Source: Planctomycetota bacterium
GTDB taxonomy: Bacteria > Planctomycetota > Planctomycetia > Isosphaerales > Isosphaeraceae
Assembly (NCBI GenBank): GCA_021791715.1
Contig: JAJYWB010000015.1
Location: 30,925-94,924, forward strand
Direction of reading: 5' to 3'
Length of the DNA stretch: 64,000 nucleotides
The position numbers were made by a program, and so were the translations under genes. Of this stretch, positions 1-9,280 are shown piece by piece; the first letter of the stretch is position 1, and each line of letters opens with the position of its first letter. The notes beneath the pieces were generated by a model, which saw only the letters and a program-made list of their open reading frames with translations, was not told where the DNA came from and did no database searches.

Positions 1-170
1 GTCCTCCGAATCCCTCGACGACGAATCGATCGTGTGAATCGAAAAATTAATATATTACAATTAATTATTATTGAAATTCTCATAATAAAATTCAACGAGG
101 GCGTTTCGATCCGACGGTCCGCGCGTCTCGACTCGGGGTTTTCAGCGAAGCCGCGATCGACGATGATACG

Positions 171-1550
171 ATGAAAGGCGGGATCGACGCGATGCGCGAA
201 GGATCGGCGGGGAACGAGTGCGAGGAGAACACCGAGAGGACGGCGAGCGAGGGCTCGGCCGTCGAGTCGGCCGATCGTTGGCCCACGACGCTCCGATCGC
301 TCCGGCATCGCAATTTTCGCATCTACTTCGCGGGGCAGCTCGTTTCGTTGATCGGCACGTGGACGCAGTCGACCGCGCAGGCTTGGCTCGTTTACAAGCT
401 CGCGGGTCCGCGCGCCGGGCCTTTACTGGGTTTGATCGCGTTCGCGGGTCAAATTCCGATGCTCGTTTGCGGGCCTTTTGGAGGAACCGTCGCCGATTCG
501 TGGAACCGAAGGCGCGTGGTCGTCGCCACCCAAACCGCCTCGATGATCCTCGCGTTCACGCTCGCGGCGCTCGTTCTCACGGGGCATGCGAAGATTTGGC
601 ATATCTTTATCATGGCGATTTCGTTGGGGATCGTCAACGCGTTTGATATACCGGCGAGGCAGTCGTTTTTGGTCGAACTTGTGGGGAAAAGCGACCTGAT
701 GAACGCGATCGCGCTCAATTCGTCGATGTTCCACGGGGCTCGAATCATCGGGCCGGCGTTCGCGGGGCTCACGCTCGCGGTCATCAGCGAAGGCTGGTGC
801 TTCTTTTTAAACGGAATCAGCTTTTTGGCGGTGATCGCAGGGCTCTTGCTCGTTCGCGTACCGCCGAGCGAGCGGAAGAAGCTTGAAGGATCGGCGGTTT
901 CGCGGATCGGCGAGGGTTTTCGCTTCGTCGCGGCGACCGCACCGATTCGAGTTTTGCTCATGCACTTAGGTCTTGTCAGCTTATTGGGCATGCCGTATAT
1001 GGTTTTGATGCCGATCTTCGCCGATAAGATTCTTCACGGCGGAGCGCGTGGATACGGGCTATTAATGGGCGCCTCGGGCGTGGGAGCGCTCGCCGGCGCG
1101 ATTTTACTCGCGAATCGCTCTCGAATTCGTGGGCTTGGTAATTGGATCGCGATTGGATCGATTTGCTACGCGGTCGCGCTCATTCTTTTCGCGTTTTCAC
1201 GCTCGTTCGCGGTTTCGGCCTTTTTGCTCGTGATCGTGGGATTGTCGATGATGCTTCAAATGGGGGGCTCGAACACGCTGATTCAGGCGATGATTCCCGA
1301 TTCGCTGCGCGGTCGCGTGATGTCGGTATATTCCATGATGCTTATGGGTATGGCGCCGCTCGGAGCGCTTTTGGCCGGCGGGCTCGAAGCGCGTTGGGGC
1401 GCTCCCGCGACCGTCGCGGCGGGAGGCTTCGCGTGCCTTCTGAGCGCGTGCGTTTATCAATTCGCCCGACCGGCGCTCCGTCCCGTCGCCAGAAAATTGA
1501 TCGAAGAACAACTTCCCGAAGAAGCGACACTCGGCGAAGCAGCCGGTTAA
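171..1550 (+). CDS. MFS family transporter (MFS_3/EntS-like exporter)
   Basis: Probable inner-membrane major facilitator exporter of 459 residues; the substrate cannot be told from sequence. About 45 soluble N-terminal residues precede the first membrane segment (RNFRIYFAGQLVSLIGTW). A run of about twelve hydrophobic segments follows, with the MFS loop motif GTVADSWNRRRVV near residue 105 and a second one, PDSLRGRVMSVYSM, near residue 380. This layout and length fit the MFS_3 (DUF894/EntS-like) group. The start at 171 is the first ATG. An ATG at 192 with an upstream purine-rich GGCGGG is an equal candidate and would remove seven residues. It is followed 140 bp later by an esterase gene on the same strand, with no clear terminator between them. 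Confidence 0.9.
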   Translation: MKGGIDAMREGSAGNECEENTERTASEGSAVESADRWPTTLRSLRHRNFRIYFAGQLVSLIGTWTQSTAQAWLVYKLAGPRAGPLLGLIAFAGQIPMLVCGPFGGTVADSWNRRRVVVATQTASMILAFTLAALVLTGHAKIWHIFIMAISLGIVNAFDIPARQSFLVELVGKSDLMNAIALNSSMFHGARIIGPAFAGLTLAVISEGWCFFLNGISFLAVIAGLLLVRVPPSERKKLEGSAVSRIGEGFRFVAATAPIRVLLMHLGLVSLLGMPYMVLMPIFADKILHGGARGYGLLMGASGVGALAGAILLANRSRIRGLGNWIAIGSICYAVALILFAFSRSFAVSAFLLVIVGLSMMLQMGGSNTLIQAMIPDSLRGRVMSVYSMMLMGMAPLGALLAGGLEARWGAPATVAAGGFACLLSACVYQFARPALRPVARKLIEEQLPEEATLGEAAG

Positions 1551-1689
1551 CGAGCGATCGTTCCAGCCGGTTCGGAATACAAGGATGTCTTCAATCCAAA
1601 GAGGCGTTCGGCGAACGTTTGACTTCGCGCCCGATCGCGATCAGACTGATTCGGGTCGATCGAAAACGGTATCTTCAAGAGGCGAACAA

Positions 1690-2622
1690 ATGATGCTTGG
1701 AATGGGCGATCGAATTCGGGTCGGGTCGCTTCGGGTCGCGGCGACCGCGGTCTGTCTCGCGTGTTGTTTTTCAGGGGGGCGGGCCGTGGCGCGAGACGAC
1801 GCCAAACGCGAAACGACGAAAACGTATCGGCTTTGGGAGGGAGACGCCCCGGGATCGCTCGGCAAAGAAGCCGTGGATATCCCCACGGTCACGGTTTATT
1901 CTCCTCCCGCGGACAAGGCTTCGGGCGCGGCCGTCGTCGTTTGTCCGGGAGGCGGTTACGGGATGCTCGCCGATCACGAGGGAAGGCCCGTCGCCGAATG
2001 GCTCAATTCGATCGGAATCGTCGGGATCGTCCTCAAATATCGCCTTGGACCCAAATATCATCATCCCGTTATGCTTAACGACGCCGCGCGGGCGATCCGC
2101 TTCACCCGAGCCCACGCGAGCGAGTGGAAAATCGACCCACACAAGGTGGGGATCCTCGGCTTTTCAGCGGGAGGGCACCTCGCCTCGACCGCGGCGACGC
2201 ATTTCGACCCGGGTAAGGCCGATGCGACCGATCCGATCGAAAAAGAGAGTTCCAGGCCCGATCTGGCGATCCTCATTTATCCCGTCGTCGCGATCGCCAC
2301 GCCTTACGGCCACGCGGGATCGAAACGGAACCTGCTCGGCGACAATCCTCCTCAAGATCTTGTCGAAAGCCTGTCGAACGAACGCATGGTGACGAAAGAG
2401 ACTCCGCCGATGTTCCTCGTGCATACCGCCGACGACGCCGGAGTGCCCGTTGAAAACAGCCTCCTGCTCGCCGAGTCGCTAAGGAAGGCGCGCGTCCCCG
2501 TCGAACTCCACGTGTTCGAACACGGGCCGCACGGCTTCGGAATGGGAGGAAACGATCCCGTCCTCAAAACCTGGCCCGATCTTTGCTCAAAATGGCTCAA
2601 ACGTAAAGGCTTTTATCAATAA
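1690..2622 (+). CDS. Secreted alpha/beta hydrolase (BD-FAE / acetyl-esterase-like)
   Basis: Predicted exported carbohydrate esterase or lipase-like hydrolase, about 310 residues. The open frame extends to 1585, but the ATG pair at 1690/1693 gives a classical signal peptide (basic start, hydrophobic VAATAVCLACCF, then AVARDD), so this start is preferred. Oxyanion region VCPGGGYGMLA, nucleophile elbow GFSAGGHLA (Ser), acid residue in HTADDAGVP and catalytic His in EHGPHGFGMG appear in the usual order. Such proteins are common in planctomycetes next to polysaccharide-active genes, but no glycosidase is adjacent here. Substrate unknown; family placement is secure, precise activity is not. Confidence 0.88.
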   Translation: MMLGMGDRIRVGSLRVAATAVCLACCFSGGRAVARDDAKRETTKTYRLWEGDAPGSLGKEAVDIPTVTVYSPPADKASGAAVVVCPGGGYGMLADHEGRPVAEWLNSIGIVGIVLKYRLGPKYHHPVMLNDAARAIRFTRAHASEWKIDPHKVGILGFSAGGHLASTAATHFDPGKADATDPIEKESSRPDLAILIYPVVAIATPYGHAGSKRNLLGDNPPQDLVESLSNERMVTKETPPMFLVHTADDAGVPVENSLLLAESLRKARVPVELHVFEHGPHGFGMGGNDPVLKTWPDLCSKWLKRKGFYQ

Positions 2623-2675
2623 CGGCGAATGCGAGGGAATGTTCGTCGCTTTTTGATATTTGAATGATCCGATCG

Positions 2676-2709
2676 AAGGTCGAGGCGTTTTCACGGTCTC
2701 GACCTTTTT
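2676..2709 (+). terminator. Intrinsic terminator after the esterase gene
   Basis: A perfect 9-bp stem (AAGGTCGAG at 2676-2684 with CTCGACCTT at 2698-2706) with a 13-nt loop is followed directly by more T residues. It sits 55 bp after the esterase stop. The remaining DNA to the convergent gene at 2985 is AT-rich and shows nothing else I can support. Confidence 0.65.
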
Positions 2710-2984
2710 CTCGCGATTACCTTGTTCATGAGTTGAAAAAGTGATCGCCGATCGTGATTTAGCATGATATCGGACGGCGCCGATCGATGAGCCTTTCTGA
2801 CGTCTCATTTCAACCGGCGTTAATATCGATATCGGTTTTATCGAGCGTCCGACGATTCGATTTTAAAAGCGTGTCGAGCCGATAATTCGCCCGCCAACGG
2901 TCCCGAATCGAAGGCGATCAGCAACGAAAGGTTGTGCGAGGAAACGACGAGCGGCGCTCGAACCGAGGCCGAACAGAACGTGCC

Positions 2985-4283
2985 TCACGCGAAGCCCGAC
3001 CGCGTTTCGAACAACGCGACTCCGTCGCTCGTCATGAGCGCCACACGAGCCCACGGGCCTTCGTCCCGAAGCGGATTCAGCGTTGAACCGCGATACACGG
3101 TGACGATCAAAAGACCGTCTCCCGTGTACATACGAGGCTGTACGCGAATCTCCTCACCCGGTTTGGAAGCGAACTCAGCCTGATTTTCGGCCGTTTCGAA
3201 TTCCAGCGTCACCGCGCCGATGGGATCGATTTCGACCTTTCCATCTTTCGGAACTTCATACCAATGTTCGGCGCCCTTGCGGCCGTTTTCTGAAAAAACA
3301 TAGGTCCAGGTGGGATCTCCCGCGGGATCGGCGAGCGTGAGCGATAAATTGCCGACCCGATACGAACCGACCGGAACCTGCGCCTCCGAGTGATCTCCCG
3401 AGAGTGCGACAATCGAACCGTCGCGTCCGATCAAAGTCGTTTCGATCGAGACAAGCGGTAACTTCGACCCGCCCGGTTTCGTGGGAAGGACGATCGCGGC
3501 GATCCCCGTGCCCTCGAGCGGGGCGAGCGAGATCCCCAAGCCGTCGGGATCGGATCGAACGATGAAACGATTTTGACGAATCGTAAGGATCGTCGAGAAT
3601 AAGAATTGTTCGTCGATCGGGTTCCACCGGCCGTCGCCGTCGACGTCGATCCAAACGCGGTCTTGAAGCCCTGTTAAAAGGCCGTCGCCGTCGCCGTCTT
3701 GACGCCGCGCCGCGAGTGATTTCCCGGTGATCTCGACGTTTCCCTCGAGATATCCCGTCGACGCGAATCCGAGAGTCCTCCCCGAAGCGCCGATCCGAAA
3801 CTCGACGCCCCGCGGAAATTGACGCACCTGACCGCCGTCGATCAATTCGACGCTGAGCGGAAATCGCCACGTTCGATCGACCTCGGTCATCCTTTCGCGG
3901 TCTTCAATGATCCGATTGCGATTGATATCAACATACAAATCGTACCGTTTGGGACCCGTTTCGTCGACGACGACCGCGACTCGGCGAGAACTCGCCCCGC
4001 CGAAGCGAATTTGGCCGTATCGCCTCACCTCGCCGCGGTATTTAGCACGTTCGGTCACCCCTTCGGGAATTTTGGGAGACAGCGGAACGGCGCGCGGAGG
4101 AGCGTGATCGAACGGATCGCCGGGCTCGGTCGCAACATACCTCCAGGCGTCGCCCCGAGCCGCGATGTTTGAGATCAACGCGATGGAAATCGTAGCCGTG
4201 AATGGAACGATCGAGGCGAAAAACGACGAGAAACGTCGTTTCCAGAACGCCGCGACGCGTCGAACGATCCGTGAATCGATCAT
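2985..4283 (-). CDS. Secreted protein of unknown function with EF-hand-like Asp loops
   Basis: Not recognised as a named family. The 432-residue product starts with a basic segment and a hydrophobic stretch (residues about 18-42, FFASIVPFTATISIALI), so it is probably exported or membrane-anchored. The body contains two Asp-rich loops of dockerin/EF-hand style, YVDINRNRIIEDRE near residue 120 and WIDVDGDGRWNPIDEQF near residue 210, which suggest calcium-stabilised beta-rich repeats. The start ATG is supported by AAGGGG about 9 nt upstream. It converges with the esterase gene and has no same-strand partner. Proteins of this look, describing a parsed stored record with DVDGDG-type loops, are common hypotheticals in planctomycetes. 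Function unknown. Confidence 0.75.
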   Translation of the reverse strand: MIDSRIVRRVAAFWKRRFSSFFASIVPFTATISIALISNIAARGDAWRYVATEPGDPFDHAPPRAVPLSPKIPEGVTERAKYRGEVRRYGQIRFGGASSRRVAVVVDETGPKRYDLYVDINRNRIIEDRERMTEVDRTWRFPLSVELIDGGQVRQFPRGVEFRIGASGRTLGFASTGYLEGNVEITGKSLAARRQDGDGDGLLTGLQDRVWIDVDGDGRWNPIDEQFLFSTILTIRQNRFIVRSDPDGLGISLAPLEGTGIAAIVLPTKPGGSKLPLVSIETTLIGRDGSIVALSGDHSEAQVPVGSYRVGNLSLTLADPAGDPTWTYVFSENGRKGAEHWYEVPKDGKVEIDPIGAVTLEFETAENQAEFASKPGEEIRVQPRMYTGDGLLIVTVYRGSTLNPLRDEGPWARVALMTSDGVALFETRSGFA

Positions 4284-5075
4284 AACATACGCCCCTTGAT
4301 CCGGCTTGCGTGCGATAACGACCCGATCGAAGCGAGCCGCGCTCGCGCGGTCGCTCGGACGACTGTCTCGTTAATCGTACCGTTTGAGCGGTCGAACGCA
4401 AGCGATATTTGCGAAATTCACGGAATGATCGTGAGGACACCGAGCCGATCGATAAGCGAGCGACGGGCGTGGAGCGAAACGGCTTGCGAGGCGTACGTTT
4501 AGGCTCGGCCGTCGGATCGACGACGGTTCTCGTCGCCGACGCCGCTTCTCGCTTGATCGAACAAACGAGAACTCGGAGAGCGTCTCGTCTCGATCTCTCG
4601 ACGCTCCGAGCGCTTGCGTTGCGCCGAATCGAACCGCGCTCTCGCCCGTTACAATAACTAAGAATTAATAGATTATTAAATAATAATTAATCATGAAGGA
4701 TGGATTGAGCCGACGCCGAACAGGAGCGAACGCCGACGTTCGCTCCGGCCGATTTTTGGGCGTCGGGCTCTTCTTCGAGTTCGTCGTTTTGGATAAATCG
4801 CGGATGAATAGAAGAGTTAATTAAAATATCAACTGTTATACTTACCAATGTTGACGGCTAAGTCGGGCTCGTCGCCGACGTTCCGCGGAAACGGCTTGTA
4901 AGGCCGTCGCCTCAAAGACAATTATTAAATACATCAAAATGTTTTTATCTTAATGCGGCGATGTAAGCGGGCCTTGAATCGTACGATCGAGCCGATATCG
5001 ATACCGCGGAGTTTTCGGATACACTCTTACCCGGTGATTCGACGAGCGATTCGGGAGAATCAAGGATCATTATCC
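4284..5075. other. Gene-poor intergenic region (divergent) with AT-rich tracts
   Basis: This 790-bp gap separates two divergent genes. Short open frames are present but none has a ribosome binding site or protein-like composition. It contains the nested hairpin at 4707-4770 (listed separately), AT-rich tracts at about 4650-4695 and 4910-4955, and an extended -10-like TGTTATACT at 4834-4842 pointing toward the M48 gene. The -35 region for this element is poor. Confidence 0.5.
4707..4770 (+). ncRNA. Nested stem-loop, candidate structured RNA or terminator
   Basis: The inner hairpin is perfect: GGAGCGAACG (4723-4732), loop CCGA, CGTTCGCTCC (4737-4746), then a short T run at 4753-4757. An outer stem pairs GAGCCGACGCC (4707-4717) with a GGCGTC-GGGCTC strand ending at 4770, with one bulged base, and encloses the whole inner hairpin. 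The T run inside the outer stem could make the inner hairpin act as a terminator when the outer stem does not form. It matches no RNA family I recognise. Confidence 0.4.
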
Positions 5076-6587
5076 ATGAAAAATGTTGTCGATTCTGTGT
5101 TAACGATCGCGCCCGCGAATACGCGCGGATCGGTTTCGGCGAGTGAAGAGTCGACGATTCGACCTCGAAATCAAACGATCAAAGCGTCGGGTCGGTTTTC
5201 GTCGTTCGCGGGAATGATTCTCCCCCTTTGTCTCGGGTTCTATCAAATCCTCGTCGTCGATGAGGCTCGGGCGAAAGACGCCGATAAAACCGCCGTTATT
5301 CGGCCGACGAACGGAAACGAAGGGGAGAAAACCGCGATCGCTCGGCCGACGATCACCGCGACTTCTATAAACGGTTCGGACGAACCCGGCTCTTTAGACG
5401 GTCGCGTAGAAGTTCCTCGTCCCTCCGAACGAGCGCTCAGCTATTACCGGTCGGGTAACGCGCTTTGGATTCTCGGACGAATTTTGGGGGTTCTGATCCC
5501 GTGCGCGATCGCGTTCTCGGGAGTCTCGGCGAGGCTCCGGATAATCGCGACCCGGATCGGTCGATTCCCGATCGGCGAAATTATCGTGTATCTTGTTCTT
5601 TATGTTGTTATTTTATCGATTTTGGATTTGCCGCTTGATTATTACGCGGGGTACGTTCGTGAGCACTCGTACGGTTTAACGCGTCAGACTTTCGCGAAGT
5701 GGGCGAGCGATCAGTCGATCGGCGCGGCGATCACGGTCGTCGTCTTCGCGCTTTTCGGCTGGGTTCCGTTTTGGTTGATGCGAAGATCGCCGCATCGGTG
5801 GTGGCTTTACGCGGGTTTGGTCGCGATTCCGTTTTACGCCGCGACGATTCTCGTCGAACCGATCTGGATCGCGCCGTTGTTCAACACGTTTCGGCCGATG
5901 CGCGACAAGGCGCTGGAAACGAAGATCCTCGCGCTCGCGAGCGAGGCGGGAATCGAGGGGAGTCGGGTGTTCGAGGTCGAAAAAAGCGTCGACACCAATA
6001 AGGTGAACGCTTACGTGACAGGGATTGGCGCCACCAAGCGGATCGTCCTTTGGGATACGCTTCTCAAACGCCTCGACGATCGCGAGATCCTTTTCGTCAT
6101 GTCGCACGAAATGGGTCATTATGTGTTGCATCATATGTTTTACATTCTCGCCGCGATCTCTTCGGGTACTTTTGTGATACTATTTTTGCTCGATTGTTCG
6201 TTGAAGGCGATTTATCGGAGGTGCGGCGGCGCGCTCGGTTTGCGATCTCCGCTCGACGTCGCGGCGACGCCGATCATCGCGGCGTTGCTGACCGTGTTCA
6301 ATTTATTGGGCGCGCCGATCTGGAACGTGTTTTCGAGGTCGATCGAGCACGAGGCCGATCGGTTCGCGATCGAGATCACGCGGGATAATCACGCGGGGGC
6401 TACGGCGTTCGTCAAACTTCAGTCCGAGAATCTGGGAAACCCGCGTCCGGGGCCGCTCTACAAATTTTGGCGCTCGTCGCATCCGCCGATCGGCGAACGA
6501 ATCGACTTTTGCCAAGATTACCGCCCCTGGGAAAACGGCGAACCGCTTGTTTATAAAACGTACTTTCGTGAACGATCCGATAAATGA
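5076..6587 (+). CDS. M48 family membrane metalloprotease (Ste24/CAAX prenyl protease-like)
   Basis: Zinc metalloprotease of about 503 residues in the inner membrane. The open frame reaches back to 4953, but the ATG at 5076 has AAGGA 9 nt upstream. A long polar N-terminal part with one hydrophobic segment (about residues 45-65) is followed by several membrane segments (LRIIATRIG to IVYLVLYVVILSILDL). The conserved YVREHSYGLTRQTFAKW is typical of Ste24-like M48A enzymes. The catalytic HEMGH is near residue 343 and the third zinc ligand in SIEHEADRFA near residue 423. The C-terminal HPPIGERIDF matches the family's conserved HPP motif. The 3' end, including the stop, is duplicated just downstream (6636-6790). 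Confidence 0.93.
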   Translation: MKNVVDSVLTIAPANTRGSVSASEESTIRPRNQTIKASGRFSSFAGMILPLCLGFYQILVVDEARAKDADKTAVIRPTNGNEGEKTAIARPTITATSINGSDEPGSLDGRVEVPRPSERALSYYRSGNALWILGRILGVLIPCAIAFSGVSARLRIIATRIGRFPIGEIIVYLVLYVVILSILDLPLDYYAGYVREHSYGLTRQTFAKWASDQSIGAAITVVVFALFGWVPFWLMRRSPHRWWLYAGLVAIPFYAATILVEPIWIAPLFNTFRPMRDKALETKILALASEAGIEGSRVFEVEKSVDTNKVNAYVTGIGATKRIVLWDTLLKRLDDREILFVMSHEMGHYVLHHMFYILAAISSGTFVILFLLDCSLKAIYRRCGGALGLRSPLDVAATPIIAALLTVFNLLGAPIWNVFSRSIEHEADRFAIEITRDNHAGATAFVKLQSENLGNPRPGPLYKFWRSSHPPIGERIDFCQDYRPWENGEPLVYKTYFRERSDK

Positions 6588-6790
6588 TCGGCCGCGAGCG
6601 AGTCGATCTCGACCGAAAACGATTTTACAGGTTGCGGCGCTCGTCGGTTCCTCCGATCGGCGAACGAATCGACTTTTGCCAAGATTACCGCCCCTGGGAA
6701 AACGGCGAACCGCTTGTTTATAAAACGTACTTTCGTGAACGATCCGATAAATAATCGGCCGCGAGCGAGTCGATCTCGACCGAAAACGAT
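6469..6790 (+). repeat. Tandem duplication of the M48 gene 3' end
   Basis: Copy 1 (6469-6623) covers the last about 39 codons and 36 bp past the stop of the M48 gene. Copy 2 (6636-6790) repeats the 155 bp at a period of 167 bp with about four substitutions. One of these turns the TGA stop of copy 1 into TAA in copy 2. The period is not a multiple of three and copy 2 has no start or ribosome binding site, so it is a non-coding echo, not a second domain. Confidence 0.92.
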
Positions 6791-6938
6791 CGCGGCGATC
6801 CGGTTCAATCGCGTAAGCGAAATTTTCGCTTTTAAGCGATCGGACGCGTGAGTCGTTCAACTCTGGGAGTCGTCGTTCCGCGCGAGTATAATCAATTCCG
6901 GTTGAGCGGAAACGGCCTTTATCGGGGGAGTTCGGTCG

Positions 6939-7292
6939 ATGTCTGAAGATCAAGCGACGTCTGAAGATAAAACGACCGCGGCCGATGAGAATCCGTCGGA
7001 GATCGATCACGCCTCGTCCAAGTCGCATTCCTTGGCGGAGGGATCGAACCCGGTCGCTCGATCGGCACTCGGCGATGAACCGTCCAAAACGCAATCCGCG
7101 ACGCCCGGAACCCAAAGCTTTGAAGAGCTTGCGCGTAGAAGCGAGCCGAGCCTCGCCGCCGAACTCTTCGACTTTCTGGCGCACAACAAAAAATGGTGGC
7201 TCGCGCCGATTTTGATCATGCTGGCGCTGTTTGGAATTTTGATCGCGCTCTCGACGACCTCGGTCGCTCCGTTTCTTTATACGCTCTTTTAA
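6939..7292 (+). CDS. DUF5989 family small membrane protein
   Basis: A 117-residue protein with a polar, acidic, low-complexity N-terminal half and a C-terminal single membrane segment. The end, HNKKWWLAPILIMLALFG then STTSVAPFLYTLF, is the DUF5989 signature: a KKWW motif, a membrane helix, and AP-F-YTLF at the very C-terminus. The family is usually about 50 residues, so the N-terminal extension of about 65 residues is extra. Start ATG is preceded by GGGGGAG at 8 nt. DUF5989 genes often lie beside SGNH-hydrolase and carbamoyltransferase genes, and two SGNH genes are here, convergent and 50 bp away. Molecular role unknown. Confidence 0.8.
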   Translation: MSEDQATSEDKTTAADENPSEIDHASSKSHSLAEGSNPVARSALGDEPSKTQSATPGTQSFEELARRSEPSLAAELFDFLAHNKKWWLAPILIMLALFGILIALSTTSVAPFLYTLF

Positions 7293-7342
7293 TCGCGTAA
7301 AGATATCGACGATTCAAAAATCAACGGATCGTTGTATTTTCT

Positions 7343-9280
7343 TTATTCGTTCTCGGTTCCCGCTTTCGGCGATTTTTGTTGCAATTCGGCTGATTTTTCG
7401 CGGGCGAGTTCGACGTCGGGGACGACGACCCCCTTGGGCGTTTCTCCCAGGGCGATTCGGTTCGCGGCTTCTCGGTAACGTTTGGCTTTCTCGACGCGCT
7501 CGATCGGGGCGTAGCGAACCCCCGCGGCCGCCATATAGTATTTATGCGAGCGCATCATCAATTTTTTCCAAACCGCGGGACCGACGACGTTGCGGCGGCG
7601 TGCGATTTCATGGGCGTTGAGTTTGGGAGGTTCTCCCGAAAGAACGCCCCGATAGCGGCGAGCGAACAGCCGCGCGAGCACGGCCTCGGCGAGCGCGACC
7701 TGTCCCGAAACCGAAGGATGCACTCCGTCCATGAAGAGCCGATCGTCGAGGATCGTGTCGGGAACCAGGCATTCGAAAAGTTTTTGCGCGTCGATTAAAG
7801 GAACGTTCCGTTCGGCGGCGACTGCGCGATAAATCGCGCGAAAGGGTTCGGGGCACCGGAACGGGAATCCGTCGAGATCGCGCGCCGCTATGTAATGGAG
7901 AGCCGCGGATTTCGCGTCTCCCGAGCGGCGTGCGAGCGAGGCGAGTCGATAATGCGCCTCGGCGAACTCGGGATGTTCGTCGAGGAGCTTACGGTAAAGC
8001 GCGGCGGCGCGATCGGGATCGGATCGCTCGAAATCGAGCGCCTCGTGGAATCGAGACGTGATCGCTTTTCTCCAACGAGTATCGGAATAAGGGCCGATGA
8101 GGATCGATCGATTGGGTTCGAAGTCGGCGTCGTTGCCGCAAGGACTGATCAAAATCGGAATCGCCCCCGATGCGATCGCGAAGTCGACGATCGCTTCGAG
8201 CCGGGCGCGAAAATCGGCGTGGAGCGCCGCGGTTTCGTCTTCGTCGCACGGTGGAAGATCGACAAGCTCGCGCGACGCGAAGATCGGCGGCAACGAGTCG
8301 AGTCGATTACGATCGATCGCCTCGCGCACCAGTCGTTCAAATCGAGAGACGCGAGCGAGTCGATCAAAAATCGCCTCGAGTTCGCCCGGACGCGTCAATC
8401 CGCCGGGCCAAGCGAGCTCGGCTTTCGGGCGAACCGTCCTTTTCCACTCAAATCGGCTAATGTATTCATTATCTCCAATATAAATAATAAGCACGTCGGG
8501 TTTTGGGGCGAACGCGGCGAGTTTTTTGTGTTGGGATTCGAGAGTCGCGCCTTCTTCGGCGAGGACGACGGCGCGGACGTTGCGATCGGGAAAATACGGT
8601 TGAAGTTCCCCGGCGACGATTCGGCCGATCGAAAACGGTTCTTCGAACGGATAACCCGCCGCGGACGATCCGCCGACGACGACGACGCGCAGGTCGCGAT
8701 CGGGAATCGCCGGAGTTCGATCGTTCGATCGACGCGAGATCGATCGAAACGCGAGCGGAGTCGGAGATCGATGCTTCCAATTCCAAAAAGCCGCCGATCC
8801 GGCCTCGACGAGCGGGACGCACGCGATCACGGCGATCGAAGACGCGAGCAATCGCATCTTGATCTTCGAATAACCTGATTGAACCCCGGCTCGAATTCGT
8901 TCGCGACGATCGCGCGAGGCCGACCGCGTAAGGCCGACCGTCGCGACCGAGGCGATCGCGATCGCGAGCGGATACGCGGCGCCGATCGTGAATAAAAAAT
9001 AATCAATAATATGTTGTTTTGTAGCTTTTGGAAGTCCGTGATACCAATGGGGAGCGACGATCCGAGCGCCCTGCGCGATGATTATCAAGAAAGCGGTGTA
9101 AAACACGAATCGATATAAATGGAGAAACCGAATGATCGATCGGCGCGCGGGGATTCGGTCGCGAGACTCGGCCGCGTGATCGTCGCGCGGTTTCGGTTCG
9201 ACGCGCGACAAAGGGGAATCCTGATTCTCCCGTTCCAGCGACCGATGAGGGATCGGCGATCGATCGTCTTTGGATATCAT
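7343..9280 (-). CDS. Membrane-anchored SGNH/GDSL hydrolase with TPR-like segment (downstream copy)
   Basis: Predicted envelope esterase or acyltransferase-like SGNH hydrolase, 645 residues. N-terminal hydrophobic segments (VFYTAFLIIIAQGA, YFLFTIGAAYPLAIAIA and SSIAVIACVPLV) anchor it. The catalytic blocks are GGSSAAGYP (Ser), IYIGDNEYIS (block III Asn) and DGVHPSVSGQVAL (Asp-His), with a helical TPR-like insert between (HYRLASLARRSGDAKSAALHY). The start codon overlaps the stop of the upstream paralog (ATGA, 9277-9280), so the two are translationally coupled. It probably modifies a glycan or lipid at the cell surface, inferred from family habits and the nearby DUF5989 gene. Substrate unknown. 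Confidence 0.88.
   Translation of the reverse strand: MISKDDRSPIPHRSLERENQDSPLSRVEPKPRDDHAAESRDRIPARRSIIRFLHLYRFVFYTAFLIIIAQGARIVAPHWYHGLPKATKQHIIDYFLFTIGAAYPLAIAIASVATVGLTRSASRDRRERIRAGVQSGYSKIKMRLLASSIAVIACVPLVEAGSAAFWNWKHRSPTPLAFRSISRRSNDRTPAIPDRDLRVVVVGGSSAAGYPFEEPFSIGRIVAGELQPYFPDRNVRAVVLAEEGATLESQHKKLAAFAPKPDVLIIYIGDNEYISRFEWKRTVRPKAELAWPGGLTRPGELEAIFDRLARVSRFERLVREAIDRNRLDSLPPIFASRELVDLPPCDEDETAALHADFRARLEAIVDFAIASGAIPILISPCGNDADFEPNRSILIGPYSDTRWRKAITSRFHEALDFERSDPDRAAALYRKLLDEHPEFAEAHYRLASLARRSGDAKSAALHYIAARDLDGFPFRCPEPFRAIYRAVAAERNVPLIDAQKLFECLVPDTILDDRLFMDGVHPSVSGQVALAEAVLARLFARRYRGVLSGEPPKLNAHEIARRRNVVGPAVWKKLMMRSHKYYMAAAGVRYAPIERVEKAKRYREAANRIALGETPKGVVVPDVELAREKSAELQQKSPKAGTENE

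Noticed and set aside
6636..6790. A second M48 protease gene fragment in frame
   Set aside because: The copy is shifted by 167 bp, which is out of frame, and has no start, so it is not a coding duplicate.
7895..8878. A 327-codon plus-strand frame inside the SGNH gene
   Set aside because: It is antisense to a well-supported minus-strand gene; the product is Arg/Ser-rich with no motifs and no ribosome binding site, as expected for a shadow frame in GC-rich DNA.
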